From a virus: a DNA stretch of 26,354 nucleotides. The DNA is taken from positions 1 through 26,354 of IMG/VR virus record IMGVR_UViG_3300003322_000087, one strand, 5' to 3'. Below, one piece after another: positions 1-6,577 of this stretch. The notes below the pieces were generated by a model, which saw only the letters and a list, made by a program, of their open reading frames with translations, made no database searches and was not told the origin of the DNA. Both the position numbers and the translations under genes were made by a program. Within the stretch, counting starts at the first letter, position 1. Each line of letters begins with the position of its first letter.

Positions 1-1
1 C

Positions 2-295
2 GCCGCCCTGGAGCAGCGGGAGGCGGAGGTGCGGGAGTTGCGCGATCGGTTGCAGTTCTGGAAAGACAGTAGCGACGACGCGCATAACAACTGGCAAGAC
101 GACAAAGACAAGCTCACCGCCGCCGAGTCCCGGCTGGGGGAGGCGGCTGGGTTGCTTGAAACGGTCGTTGCGAAACACACGGGCGACGACATTGACGGCT
201 GCGGCATGACGAACGCGGAAATCGAAAGTATCGCCGCCTTCCTCGCCAACAAACCCGAACCGGGCACCGACTTCTTCAAGGGGGTGGAGGGGTGA
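2..295 (+). CDS. Hypothetical coiled-coil protein, 5' end cut by window
   Basis: The frame is open from the first complete codon at position 2, so the gene starts upstream of the window. An internal GTG at 29 is a possible start but is not needed. The visible product is highly charged. Its first ~45 residues are rich in Glu, Arg and Leu and look like a coiled coil, and the tail contains an Ala/Glu-rich helix. No family was recognised. It is the first visible member of a plus-strand operon of small accessory genes, and its stop overlaps the next start (GTGA at 292-295). Such small proteins usually sit in the early, non-essential region of temperate phages. The role is unknown. Confidence 0.6.
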   Translation, partial: AALEQREAEVRELRDRLQFWKDSSDDAHNNWQDDKDKLTAAESRLGEAAGLLETVVAKHTGDDIDGCGMTNAEIESIAAFLANKPEPGTDFFKGVEG

Positions 296-534
296 AATCG
301 CCAATCACTGACGAGCAGATCGCCGCCGCATTCGCCGGAACCAACTTCGGCAATGCAGACCATCGCAAACTGCTTGAGCAAGGTGTGCTTAAGCGCTGGG
401 CTGGCTACTACAGCGGCCACACGCTAACCATGATCCTGCAAACGCTGGGCCTTACGACGGCGAAGGGGGCGGTTACCGCAAAGGGCCGACAGTTCGCGTT
501 CGCGGCCTTCTACCAAGAGAGGCATTCCGGATGA
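292..534 (+). CDS. Small hypothetical phage protein
   Basis: An 80-residue product starts with GTG inside the GTGA overlap with the upstream stop, and a purine-rich GGGGGTGGAGGGG stretch serves as ribosome-binding site. The sequence has a helical N-terminus followed by a Trp/Tyr segment (KRWAGYYSGHT) and an Ala/Phe-rich tail. It reads like a small winged-helix-like phage protein, but no named family was recognised. The stop overlaps the next gene by four bases (ATGA), so the two are translationally coupled. Function unknown. Confidence 0.65.
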   Translation: MKSPITDEQIAAAFAGTNFGNADHRKLLEQGVLKRWAGYYSGHTLTMILQTLGLTTAKGAVTAKGRQFAFAAFYQERHSG

Positions 535-878
535 GCATGACCGACCTTCGCACCGAGCTGGAGAGGGTGTTGGCTGATGTTGGGGCGCACTATCAAGCAT
601 GGCGCGAGCTTCCAAGCGCAGCGAGGCGCCAGGCATTTACCGATTCCCTGTTCTCTCTATGGAGCACGCACGCCATTTACCTTATGGATCTTTCCGCCGA
701 TGCGGCACGGTATCGATACCTGCGTGACCGCTCGGCAGATGTTACTTGCGGCCCCTATATCGGCATTCAAGAGCCGCACGGGGCAACAGGTTGGACGTGC
801 GGCGAAGATGCAGACCGGCACATCGACCGCGCGATTGAGGAAATGAACACCGCCCGAGACGGCGGGGGAGAGGGGTGA
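531..878 (+). CDS. Small hypothetical phage protein with DAARYRYLRD motif
   Basis: A 115-residue soluble protein starting at the ATGA overlap with the preceding stop. The segment DAARYRYLRDR followed ~45 residues later by HIDRAIEEM is a pattern seen in many small phage proteins of unknown role, with a Tyr/Arg-rich helix and an acidic C-terminal helix. The N-terminal half is helical and the middle contains Cys/Gly/Pro turns. It is coupled on both sides in the accessory operon. No enzymatic motif is visible. It is confidently a gene because of length, overlap spacing and a recognisable recurrent motif, but the function is unknown. Confidence 0.7.
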   Translation: MSMTDLRTELERVLADVGAHYQAWRELPSAARRQAFTDSLFSLWSTHAIYLMDLSADAARYRYLRDRSADVTCGPYIGIQEPHGATGWTCGEDADRHIDRAIEEMNTARDGGGEG

Positions 879-1165
879 TGGATAAGAATCTGACAACTGA
901 TCTGCTCACCGCGATGAGCAAGCACGGCGGCGCGCGCGGCTTACTCAACCACCTAGCCGAACTAGAACGCCTTGCCGATCGCGTGAGGGTGGCGCCGGTT
1001 GTGTGTCACCGCACGATCACTGCTCATAGTGATGCGTATTGGGGATGGATTAATGGCCCAGCATCGCCTGGGGCGATAGATCAGGCGCGCCTATACGGCT
1101 GGAAAATAGAGAACGCAATTTCGGCCGATGAAGTGCGTCTGGTCGCGGAGGAAGGCAATGGGTGA
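878..1165 (+). CDS. Small hypothetical phage protein
   Basis: A product of about 95 residues. The start is either GTG 875 or ATG 878. ATG 878 was chosen because it forms a TGATG junction with the upstream stop and lies a suitable distance from GGGGGAGAGGGG. The N-terminus is a short helical region (AMSKHGGARGLLNHLAELERLADRV split by a Gly turn), followed by a Trp/Gly-rich middle and an acidic C-terminus. No known family was recognised. The downstream Lar-like gene starts inside its last codons. Function unknown. Confidence 0.6.
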   Translation: MDKNLTTDLLTAMSKHGGARGLLNHLAELERLADRVRVAPVVCHRTITAHSDAYWGWINGPASPGAIDQARLYGWKIENAISADEVRLVAEEGNG

Positions 1166-1442
1166 GATTTTGCCATGTCCGTTTTGCGGAGGACCGGCCG
1201 AGGTAAACAAGGCCATCTTTCACAAGCGCTACGTCGTGTGTAAGGACAGGGTTTGCGGCACTTGTGGTCCCGGGGAATCCGATAGCGCGCAGGAAGCAAT
1301 TGCCGAGTGGAACAAGCGAACAATGGTTGTTGCCGCGGAGGAAGTCGTTGCGGCTGTCGCGGAGCCAAATTGCACACATAGCGCATTCGACAACTGCGAC
1401 TGCTATGCCACCCCCAGCGACGGAGGGCGTGATGGCGCGTAA
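1158..1442 (+). CDS. Lar-like (restriction alleviation) zinc-ribbon protein
   Basis: A 94-residue protein. The ATG at 1158 is preferred over in-frame upstream codons because GGAGGAAGG lies just before it and the conserved motif starts at once. The N-terminus reads LPCPFCGG (Cys7, Cys10), followed by Cys28, Cys33 and Cys36 and then AIAEWNKR. This CPFCGG...C..C...A...WN.R layout is the Lar restriction-alleviation family, a small zinc-binding fold. In the Rac prophage Lar modulates a host type I restriction system, but most phage relatives have no tested role. The C-terminal 40 residues carry further Cys/His (CTH, CDC) and are not part of the core fold. The start lies within the previous gene (8-base overlap). 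Confidence 0.75.
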   Translation: MGEILPCPFCGGPAEVNKAIFHKRYVVCKDRVCGTCGPGESDSAQEAIAEWNKRTMVVAAEEVVAAVAEPNCTHSAFDNCDCYATPSDGGRDGA

Positions 1443-1647
1443 GAGTGTTCCGGCGCATGTTTGGATCGTCGTCAATGGATTCTGGGAGACGCATCAGTCC
1501 GGACAATTCTTCGGCAATGAGCGCTCCGCCAACGCAGCGGCTAGGCGATCCAACAGTGGACTCGGTGAGCACAGCATCGGTGAAGACGGCAAGCCGATAA
1601 CTGAGGACTACTACTATCGCGCAGTTCGATACGGAGCCGCACCATGA
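1432..1647 (+). CDS. Small hypothetical phage protein
   Basis: A 71-residue product from ATG 1432, with GGAGGGCG seven bases upstream and an 11-base overlap with the end of the Lar-like gene. The sequence is aromatic and basic: an N-terminal strand-like segment (VWIVVNGFWETH), a Ser/Ala/Arg-rich middle and a YYYRAVRYG tail. The frame is also open upstream, but that region lies under the Lar-like gene. No family was recognised. The stop forms ATGA with a possible tiny downstream frame. Confidence 0.55.
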   Translation: MARKSVPAHVWIVVNGFWETHQSGQFFGNERSANAAARRSNSGLGEHSIGEDGKPITEDYYYRAVRYGAAP

Positions 1648-1778
1648 CCACCCTGGCGCGTTTGGGTCGATACGCCCGTGTCGATTCGCAGGAAAAACAC
1701 AGCGTAGACGCCCCGAATCGATGGGGGCATGTCGATTGGGGTGGTGGCGCGTTTGGGGGGAGTTGTGAGCGAATTTGA
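1644..1778 (+). CDS. Possible 44-residue small ORF upstream of the DUF4224 gene
   Basis: The frame begins at an ATG that overlaps the preceding stop (ATGA) and runs 44 codons to TGA at 1776-1778. The predicted peptide is short and Gly/Trp/Arg-rich, with no family match seen. The overlap spacing fits the coupling used by the whole operon. However, the same DNA carries repeats and hairpin-forming sequence, so it may be a regulatory spacer instead. Low confidence as a gene. Confidence 0.3.
   Translation: MTTLARLGRYARVDSQEKHSVDAPNRWGHVDWGGGAFGGSCERI
1654..1757. repeat. Repeat-rich region before the DUF4224/integrase genes
   Basis: A 13-base direct repeat, TGGCGCGTTTGGG, occurs at 1654-1666 and 1745-1757. 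Between the copies the element TCGATT recurs: TCGATTCG at 1681-1688, its inverse CGAATCGA at 1714-1721, and TCGATT again at 1732-1737. The inverse copy can pair perfectly with the first, or (as CCCCGAATCGA, 1711-1721) with TCGATTGGGG at 1732-1741 apart from one bulged base. Lying just before an excisionase-like gene and an integrase fragment, these could be recombination-protein or regulator binding sites. That role is inference. Confidence 0.5.
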
Positions 1779-1971
1779 ACTGAGCCGCGACGAGATCCGA
1801 GGCATGGCGCGCAGCTACACCCGCGCCGGCCAGATCAAGTTCCTGGTTAGGAACGGCATCCAACACTACATCGATAACAACGGGTGGCCCGTGGTGCTAC
1901 GCTCAACCGTCGAGGGCCCTTCGCGCGCACAGAGCGCGCCTCAGAAGTGGAAGCCGAACAAGGCCGCCTGA
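1765..1971 (+). CDS. DUF4224-type protein, likely excisionase-like partner of integrase
   Basis: A 68-residue product from GTG 1765; ATG 1729 and GTG 1741/1744 in the same frame are alternatives, none with an ideal ribosome-binding site. The core reads ELSRDEIRGMARSYTRAGQ, then KFLVRNGI, then NGWPVVLRSTVEG. This is the layout of DUF4224, a short winged-helix-like family almost always encoded directly before phage tyrosine integrases. A role in DNA binding or as recombination directionality factor is inferred from that context, not shown. The next gene starts at TGATG with no gap, so it is coupled to the integrase fragment. Confidence 0.7.
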   Translation: MSEFELSRDEIRGMARSYTRAGQIKFLVRNGIQHYIDNNGWPVVLRSTVEGPSRAQSAPQKWKPNKAA

Positions 1972-2420
1972 TGGGACGCAAGCCGACCAAGCCGGGAGCC
2001 ATCCCGCGATTCCGCGCCCGCCGGCAGAAGTCCGGCAAAGTGCATTACTACTATGACCACGGGGGAAAGCCCCGGAAGGAAACGCCGCTCGGCAGCGACT
2101 ACGGGCTGGCGATCAAGAAGTGGGCCGAGATCGAGCGCGCGAACGAGATTCCGCCGCCGGCCGTCGTGACGTTCAAGTACGTGGGCGACGCCTACCTGGC
2201 CGAAGTCGTGCCCGAAAAGGCCCCGCGCACGCAGGCCGACATGCTGCGCGCCGCGGCCGCCGGCACGCTACGGATCCACGCCGGACGGGTGTCAATCGCT
2301 GGAGGGTATGCGTCCGTGGTGACGCTGCGCGCCCTGCGCGAACGCGGGCTCATCGCCTCGGTTGGTGCGACCCTGACCGAGGACGGGCGCGAGGCGATAG
2401 CGTTTCATCGCCTGGCATAG
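1971..2420 (+). pseudogene. Truncated tyrosine integrase fused to a small unrelated C-terminus
   Basis: A 149-residue frame from ATG 1971 (TGATG with the DUF4224 stop). Residues 1-~90 look like the N-terminal arm-binding and core-binding entry of a phage tyrosine integrase: a basic start (MGRKPTKPGAIPRFRARR), the YYYDHGGKPRKETPLGSDYGLAIKKW-type strand/helix read in pieces, then TFKYVGDAYLAEVVPEKAPRTQAD. Full integrases are 300-400 residues with an R..HxxR..Y catalytic domain, which is absent here. From Met91 (position 2241) the sequence becomes a different small domain (Ala-rich helix, GG turn, VTLRALRERGLI, LTEDGREAIA) resembling small winged-helix phage proteins. The chimera may fold but cannot catalyse recombination. 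Its 3' end overlaps the convergent gene by 71 bases. Confidence 0.65.
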
Positions 2421-2661
2421 CGTGCCGCTTCGACGGCGGCAGGCGTTCGGGCTTGTTGCCGTAGCGCTCCAGCTCCTTCCAGCCGTCGCCGGCCTGGATC
2501 CGCACGCCCGAAGGCACCCGGCGCCGCTCCCAATTCCGCTGCGCCGCGCCCTTCGCCGCCTCCACCGCCTCGGCCTGCGTGGAATAGATGAACGACCGGC
2601 ACTGCGTATCGAAGGTCACGCACCAACGGTCAGCTACCGGGCAGACGCAGTACCAGAACAT
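2350..2661 (-). CDS. DUF2188-like small protein
   Basis: A 103-residue product. The core WCVTFDTQCRSFIYSTQAEA, with a following Ala/Arg helix and GDGWKELERYG, resembles the DUF2188 type of small alpha/beta proteins, in which a short sheet packs on a STQAEAVEAA helix. The function of that family is unknown. The last ~30 residues are Arg/Pro-rich, beyond the domain, and run antisense into the end of the integrase chimera. It is the last gene of the minus-strand late operon, 35 bases after the preceding stop. Medium confidence. Confidence 0.55.
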   Translation of the reverse strand: MFWYCVCPVADRWCVTFDTQCRSFIYSTQAEAVEAAKGAAQRNWERRRVPSGVRIQAGDGWKELERYGNKPERLPPSKRHAMPGDETLSPRARPRSGSHQPRR

Positions 2662-2696
2662 GCCGCGAGCGTACGCCCGCGATCGTGAAGCGGCGG

Positions 2697-2966
2697 CTAC
2701 GGCGCCTCGGCGAAATCGATGGGCACCTGAGCGGCCTTGGTCTCGCGCAGCGACGTGATCCCGGCCTGGGTCTCATAGGCGGTGATCCGATCGAGCACGT
2801 ACTGCCGCAGCTCCTTGATGAACTGCTCGGCGATCTGCGCCTGGGTGGCGTCCGGCGGAAGGGTCGATGCGAACGCCTTGGCGATGCGGTCGCGCTGCGT
2901 CGCTGTCGCCGTCCCGTTCACCAGTGCATCGCAGATGGTTACCGCGCGTTGTCCGTAGGTTGCCAT
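2697..2966 (-). CDS. Hypothetical protein downstream of the tail fibre
   Basis: An 89-residue, almost wholly helical product. ATG 2966 follows the fibre stop by one base (TGACATG), so it is translated together with the fibre. It contains an Ala/Thr-rich N-terminal helix, a segment LPPDATQAQIAEQF and the helix LRQYVLDRITAYE. No family was recognised. A small helical protein right after a fibre gene could be a fibre chaperone or accessory, but nothing in the sequence proves this. Confidence 0.65.
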   Translation of the reverse strand: MATYGQRAVTICDALVNGTATATQRDRIAKAFASTLPPDATQAQIAEQFIKELRQYVLDRITAYETQAGITSLRETKAAQVPIDFAEAP

Positions 2967-2967
2967 G

Positions 2968-5505
2968 TCAGATTCCGATGACTCGCCAGCGCGAGGAGGT
3001 GTTGTCGTACCAAAGGTCTACCGCGCCATTCGGCCGGATCACCAGAGCAGCGCTATTCGGGCACAGGAACCGGTTGGCCGCGGTGCTGGTGACGTCGTGG
3101 GAAAGGGTCGCATTGAAGGTGCCGATATTGCATAGGGTGATGCGCTGGCCGTTGGATGGGCTCGCGATGCCGGTGATGTTCAGCGCCGCGTTCGTGCTGA
3201 AGCGGATGACCTTGGCCGTCGACAGGCCCGTGATCGACCAGTTGTCAGTATTGGCCGTGAGCTGAGCCGGCGACACTACGCCAGTGTCGAATCGTGCGCC
3301 GCTGGTATGGATGCTCTTCCAGCGGAATGACGAGTCGCCGAGGTCGTAGGTGTTGTCCGCCCCTGGGCTGGTGCTGGCGGGCTTGAACTCGATAACCGTT
3401 GCTGCGTTGTCGCCAAGGTTGATCACCAGGCCGAACTTGGAAATAAGCGCGGAGGGATCGGCCTGCGTTATTGAGGCGACGAAGCGAGCGACAACGTTGG
3501 TAGAAGCCAATGAACCCGTGCCAGTGGCAAAGTCGAATGAGCACGAGTAGCTCGTATTTTCGGTGCTATTCCGCAGGATTTCGCGTATATTTACCGTGTC
3601 CTCGATATGAATTTTCTGTAACGGCGAGGTCGTGCCGACACCGACGCGATGATTCGTTGAATCGACGTAGACCGTTCCGCCATCGAATGTATAGGTACCG
3701 GTAGCGGTGTCGCCGCTATTGCTCAATGCTCCAAGCGTCGTCCGTGCAGCGGCTGCGTTGGCATCATCGACCAGCGACAGGCCGAAATCTGTTATCGCTT
3801 TCGCTACGAGATCTCCGGTACTCGCCCGCGCCGGGAAGGTGTTGGCGGCGAATGCCACCTGGGAAACAGTGTCGGCGCCGGAGCCGATCGGAAGTGCATT
3901 CGCCGCCCAGTTCTGCGTCACCAATGCTGCGAGCGTTGCGTCCAGAACCGGCGTTAGCGTTCCACCCGCGTCGTTATACGTCCAGGTGATGCCGCTGTTC
4001 GCCGCCGGCTGGATCAGCGCGGACACGCGATCGTCAACGCGCTCATCCGTGTAGTACAGATTGACAGAGCCTTCAGGCAGGGCGTCGGTATTGGTAATCG
4101 ACGTGCCGCCAGTTCCCACCGGGCCGCCGAATTTCGACGCTGGGATGAACTTGGCTTTGGTGGTATTTGATAGATCCGTCGTGCCCTGCTGCACGATCAA
4201 ATAGCACAGCAAAATTCCGTTGTCGGCGATGTTCTGCTCAGTGACGAAGCTCTCGGTGGAAAGCTGCGCCTCCGCTTCAGCCATAGACCCGTACAGGTGT
4301 TGCCCGTACTGCACGCGAATCAGGTTCGACGTGAACACAGTGAATCGCTGGATCGTCCAGCGGTTGGCCGGAGAAATGGCGGCGAGCGTCCCGAGCGGGC
4401 TTTCATAGTTGTTCGGGTCAACGCTGGTCGTCGTCGCGAAGCTTGTGCCGGTGCTCAGGCGGTATTGGAAGCTTGCCGCGGTCAGCCCAGCAAGCGACAG
4501 CCCATGCGGGTTGTTCGGGTCGTTGGTGAAGTTGGACCCCTGCTTGAAAACAATGCCAGACGACTTGTTGATATTGAGGTTGGCACCATTTGCCGAAATC
4601 ACATTGCCCGAAAGGTTCATCGGACCAATGGCGGCCATCAAATCCTGAATCTGATTGATGCCGGCGCGCATCACATCGGGCAGGTTATTGACCGCGATTA
4701 GATTGGTGCCATTGGAAATGACTGCGCCCAGAGGAACGATCGTGCGCCGCTGCGTCGCCGTGAATGGAGAGGACTGCGTGGTGAGTGTTGACCCTGGCGT
4801 CTGGATGCCAACATAAGTGGCAATCACGGCAAGACTGGGAACCGAGTTGGCACTGGTCGGACCATAGGTCGCTACCGTGCGAGTCGGTTGTGCGGGATTG
4901 GTGGAGTAGTCGGTGTAGCCAACGACAGCGGCGGCAACATCGAATTTTGTGTTATCGCCTGCATTGATCGAGAGCGTTCCACCCGAAAGTAGGCCGGTCG
5001 ATTCAAACAGGGCCGGGCGATACCAGCCTTTTGCGCCGGCCATGTTGGTGCCATAGCCGAAGAGAGAGCCTGGGGCCGCCGTGTCGCCATCGAGACGAAA
5101 CGTAACCACTCCATCGGTGCCAACGCTCTTAACAACACTATCGGCTCCAATCAGCGTGCCAGCGACTGAAAACCATCCCTTCGCGCCATCCGTTGTGGTG
5201 CCGTAGTAGTAGGTATTGCCTGGTGCGCTTACGTCATTCTGGAGCTGCACCTGCACCAGCCCGCTATCGAGCGAGCCGAAGACCTGGACCGAAACCAGAC
5301 CTTGGATGACGGCTAGATCCGCATTTTCCAACGCATCCAGCCGCGCGATGATGGCCGCGATCTGTTCAGCGTCGGAACTGCCAGAGTCCACAACCTCTAG
5401 GAGCTTCGCCAGTAGATCGCGCAGGAAATCGTAATACGCCTGCGTCAGCGGGCCACCGGCATTAGCCGGCGCCTGAGCTTTGGGGAGGATCGGCGTCAGT
5501 GCCAT
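2968..5505 (-). CDS. Long tail fibre / receptor-binding protein
   Basis: An 845-residue product; the start is ATG 5505, which forms TAATG with the preceding stop. Residues ~35-70 are a helical, probably trimerising coiled coil. Two copies of a ~26-residue unit follow at about 88-113 and 138-163 (APGNTYYYGTTTDGAKGW and APGSLFGYGTNMAGAKGW). The rest is Thr/Ser/Asn/Gly-rich beta structure typical of fibres, including NLYYTDERVDDRV, VGVGTTSPLQKIHI and a C-terminal VDLWYDNTSSRWRVIGI. No S74 peptidase chaperone or endosialidase motif was seen. The protein lacks an obvious head-binding domain, which sits on the coupled upstream protein. The role is host-surface binding at the virion tail. Confidence 0.85.
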   Translation of the reverse strand: MALTPILPKAQAPANAGGPLTQAYYDFLRDLLAKLLEVVDSGSSDAEQIAAIIARLDALENADLAVIQGLVSVQVFGSLDSGLVQVQLQNDVSAPGNTYYYGTTTDGAKGWFSVAGTLIGADSVVKSVGTDGVVTFRLDGDTAAPGSLFGYGTNMAGAKGWYRPALFESTGLLSGGTLSINAGDNTKFDVAAAVVGYTDYSTNPAQPTRTVATYGPTSANSVPSLAVIATYVGIQTPGSTLTTQSSPFTATQRRTIVPLGAVISNGTNLIAVNNLPDVMRAGINQIQDLMAAIGPMNLSGNVISANGANLNINKSSGIVFKQGSNFTNDPNNPHGLSLAGLTAASFQYRLSTGTSFATTTSVDPNNYESPLGTLAAISPANRWTIQRFTVFTSNLIRVQYGQHLYGSMAEAEAQLSTESFVTEQNIADNGILLCYLIVQQGTTDLSNTTKAKFIPASKFGGPVGTGGTSITNTDALPEGSVNLYYTDERVDDRVSALIQPAANSGITWTYNDAGGTLTPVLDATLAALVTQNWAANALPIGSGADTVSQVAFAANTFPARASTGDLVAKAITDFGLSLVDDANAAAARTTLGALSNSGDTATGTYTFDGGTVYVDSTNHRVGVGTTSPLQKIHIEDTVNIREILRNSTENTSYSCSFDFATGTGSLASTNVVARFVASITQADPSALISKFGLVINLGDNAATVIEFKPASTSPGADNTYDLGDSSFRWKSIHTSGARFDTGVVSPAQLTANTDNWSITGLSTAKVIRFSTNAALNITGIASPSNGQRITLCNIGTFNATLSHDVTSTAANRFLCPNSAALVIRPNGAVDLWYDNTSSRWRVIGI

Positions 5506-6332
5506 TACGAGGCAATCTCGCGCGTGCCAATGGCGGTCCACGCAAACGGAACGGTCGTGCTGAACTTGAAGTTCGCCGAGCTGTCGTCATCGGGGATATT
5601 GAAGTTGACCGTCACGCCGGAAGAGGCGTTGCCGAAAGACCAACCCGTCACCGAATGCGTCGGCAAGCATCCGGCCGGCGTGGTCGAGCTCGTCGTCGGA
5701 GTGATATGGACGTTCCACAGCACGTCGAATGCCGGCGAGAAGCTGATCGTTTGCGACGTGAACTTCGTGCCCGTGTTGGGCGCCGTTGCCGTGCCGGAGA
5801 GCATGAAGAACTTGGTGTTGTCCGAACTAATGCCGGCGCGGAAACTGGTTGAGGTGACTTCGATCTCCGGGTCGGGCGGATCGGGGTTCACCGGAAGCGC
5901 ACCCCAATAGGCCAGCGAGCCGTCGCTATAGAGCACCTGGCCCGAATGACCGGTCGGATCGGGTACCTGGATGATCGGCTGAAACAGAAGCACCGTCCCA
6001 TCCGTAGTCAAGTATTCTCCGTTCTGGAGCGGCGGAATCGTGGTCCCCGGGTCGCCGCCCTGCTGCACGTCGTTGCGGGTCCACTGCACGTTCCCGAGCG
6101 CGTCCTTCATCACCACGCCATAGATGCCATCACCCCATACGTCGGTCAGGGTTCGGCCAGAGGCGTCCATGCTCAGGGGGTTGGCCGCCAGCGTGGTCTT
6201 GGCCTCGTCGGTCCAGACCTGCTTCGGTGTCGTCAGGTCGGTCTCGTAGAAGGTCAGGCTGCCGCCAGCGTTCAGTCGTCCGTCCGCAAGGAGGTACTGC
6301 GGGGCCTGGTTCAAAATCCGAAAGGAACTCAC
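5505..6332 (-). CDS. gp9-like head-binding tail protein (tailspike/fibre adaptor)
   Basis: A 275-residue protein starting with GTG 6332, with TAGGAG nine bases upstream. Residues 1-~105 (FRILNQAPQYLLADGRLNAGG, LTFYETDLTTPKQVW, VWGDGIYGVVMKDALGN) match the head-binding N-terminal domain of P22-like tailspikes, which attaches to the tail hub. P22 gp9 is about 667 residues with a large beta-helix. Here the beta-helix is missing and residues ~155-275 form another Ser/Thr-rich beta domain. It is coupled by TAATG to the 845-residue fibre, suggesting a two-part receptor-binding device in which this protein is the adaptor. It follows an intrinsic terminator, so it may be expressed separately. Confidence 0.8.
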   Translation of the reverse strand: MSSFRILNQAPQYLLADGRLNAGGSLTFYETDLTTPKQVWTDEAKTTLAANPLSMDASGRTLTDVWGDGIYGVVMKDALGNVQWTRNDVQQGGDPGTTIPPLQNGEYLTTDGTVLLFQPIIQVPDPTGHSGQVLYSDGSLAYWGALPVNPDPPDPEIEVTSTSFRAGISSDNTKFFMLSGTATAPNTGTKFTSQTISFSPAFDVLWNVHITPTTSSTTPAGCLPTHSVTGWSFGNASSGVTVNFNIPDDDSSANFKFSTTVPFAWTAIGTREIAS

Positions 6333-6351
6333 TGTGCTAGGCTCCTATAAA

Positions 6352-6379
6352 GCAAAAGCCCCGCTCGGGGCGGGGCTTC
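6352..6379 (-). terminator. Rho-independent terminator before the gp9-like gene
   Basis: AAGCCCCGC (6356-6364) and GCGGGGCTT (6370-6378) form a 9-bp perfect stem with a 5-base loop. Read on the minus strand it is followed by TTTTGCTTT, a U-rich tract. It lies between the ejection-protein gene upstream and the gp9-like gene downstream. The plus-strand side lacks a U-tract, so it acts on minus-strand transcripts only. Readthrough or antitermination would be needed to reach the fibre genes from upstream. Confidence 0.75.
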
Positions 6380-6388
6380 GGGGTCGTT

Positions 6389-6577
6389 ATGAGCTGGTTA
6401 ATTGCTTTACTGGTGAAACCATTTATCGGGATCATATTTGTCGCCGTTCTGCTTTTCGGCTCACGAACCGTGGCATTGCTGATTTACCGATTTGCACCAG
6501 ACTGCCGATTGAAGCGATACCTATTCATTGGATGGCGCGTAAACTCGGCCCGCAACACTTCCCGCTTGATTGATTAG
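6389..6577 (+). CDS. Small membrane protein on the opposite strand of the late operon
   Basis: A 62-residue product from ATG 6389, with GGGG about six bases upstream. Residues 3-33 are strongly hydrophobic (SWLIALLVKPFIGIIFVAVL, then a second hydrophobic run), followed by a basic tail RFAPDCRLKRYLF. This layout (LxxLLVKPF... RFxPxxRLKR) resembles small hydrophobic proteins found in other phages, whose role is unknown. It is convergent with the ejection-protein gene and overlaps its 3' end by 57 bases. A TATAAA at 6346-6351 could serve as a -10 element, but no good -35 is seen. It could be a holin-like or superinfection-exclusion protein. That is inference. Confidence 0.6.
   Translation: MSWLIALLVKPFIGIIFVAVLLFGSRTVALLIYRFAPDCRLKRYLFIGWRVNSARNTSRLID

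Noticed and set aside
1081-1866. Minus-strand open frame of about 261 codons across the small accessory genes
   Set aside because: It runs opposite a coupled series of plus-strand genes including the Lar-like and DUF4224 proteins, with Arg/Pro/Cys-rich shadow composition.
2423-2441. Hairpin TGCCGC/GCGGCA just after the integrase chimera, as a terminator for the plus-strand operon
   Set aside because: Only a 6-bp stem with no T-run; it lies inside the coding part of the convergent DUF2188-like gene.
4900-5250. Repeated APG...YGT...GAKGW units in the fibre as a possible DNA repeat or recombination site
   Set aside because: The similarity is at protein level only; the DNA copies have diverged, so this is an ordinary fibre repeat domain.
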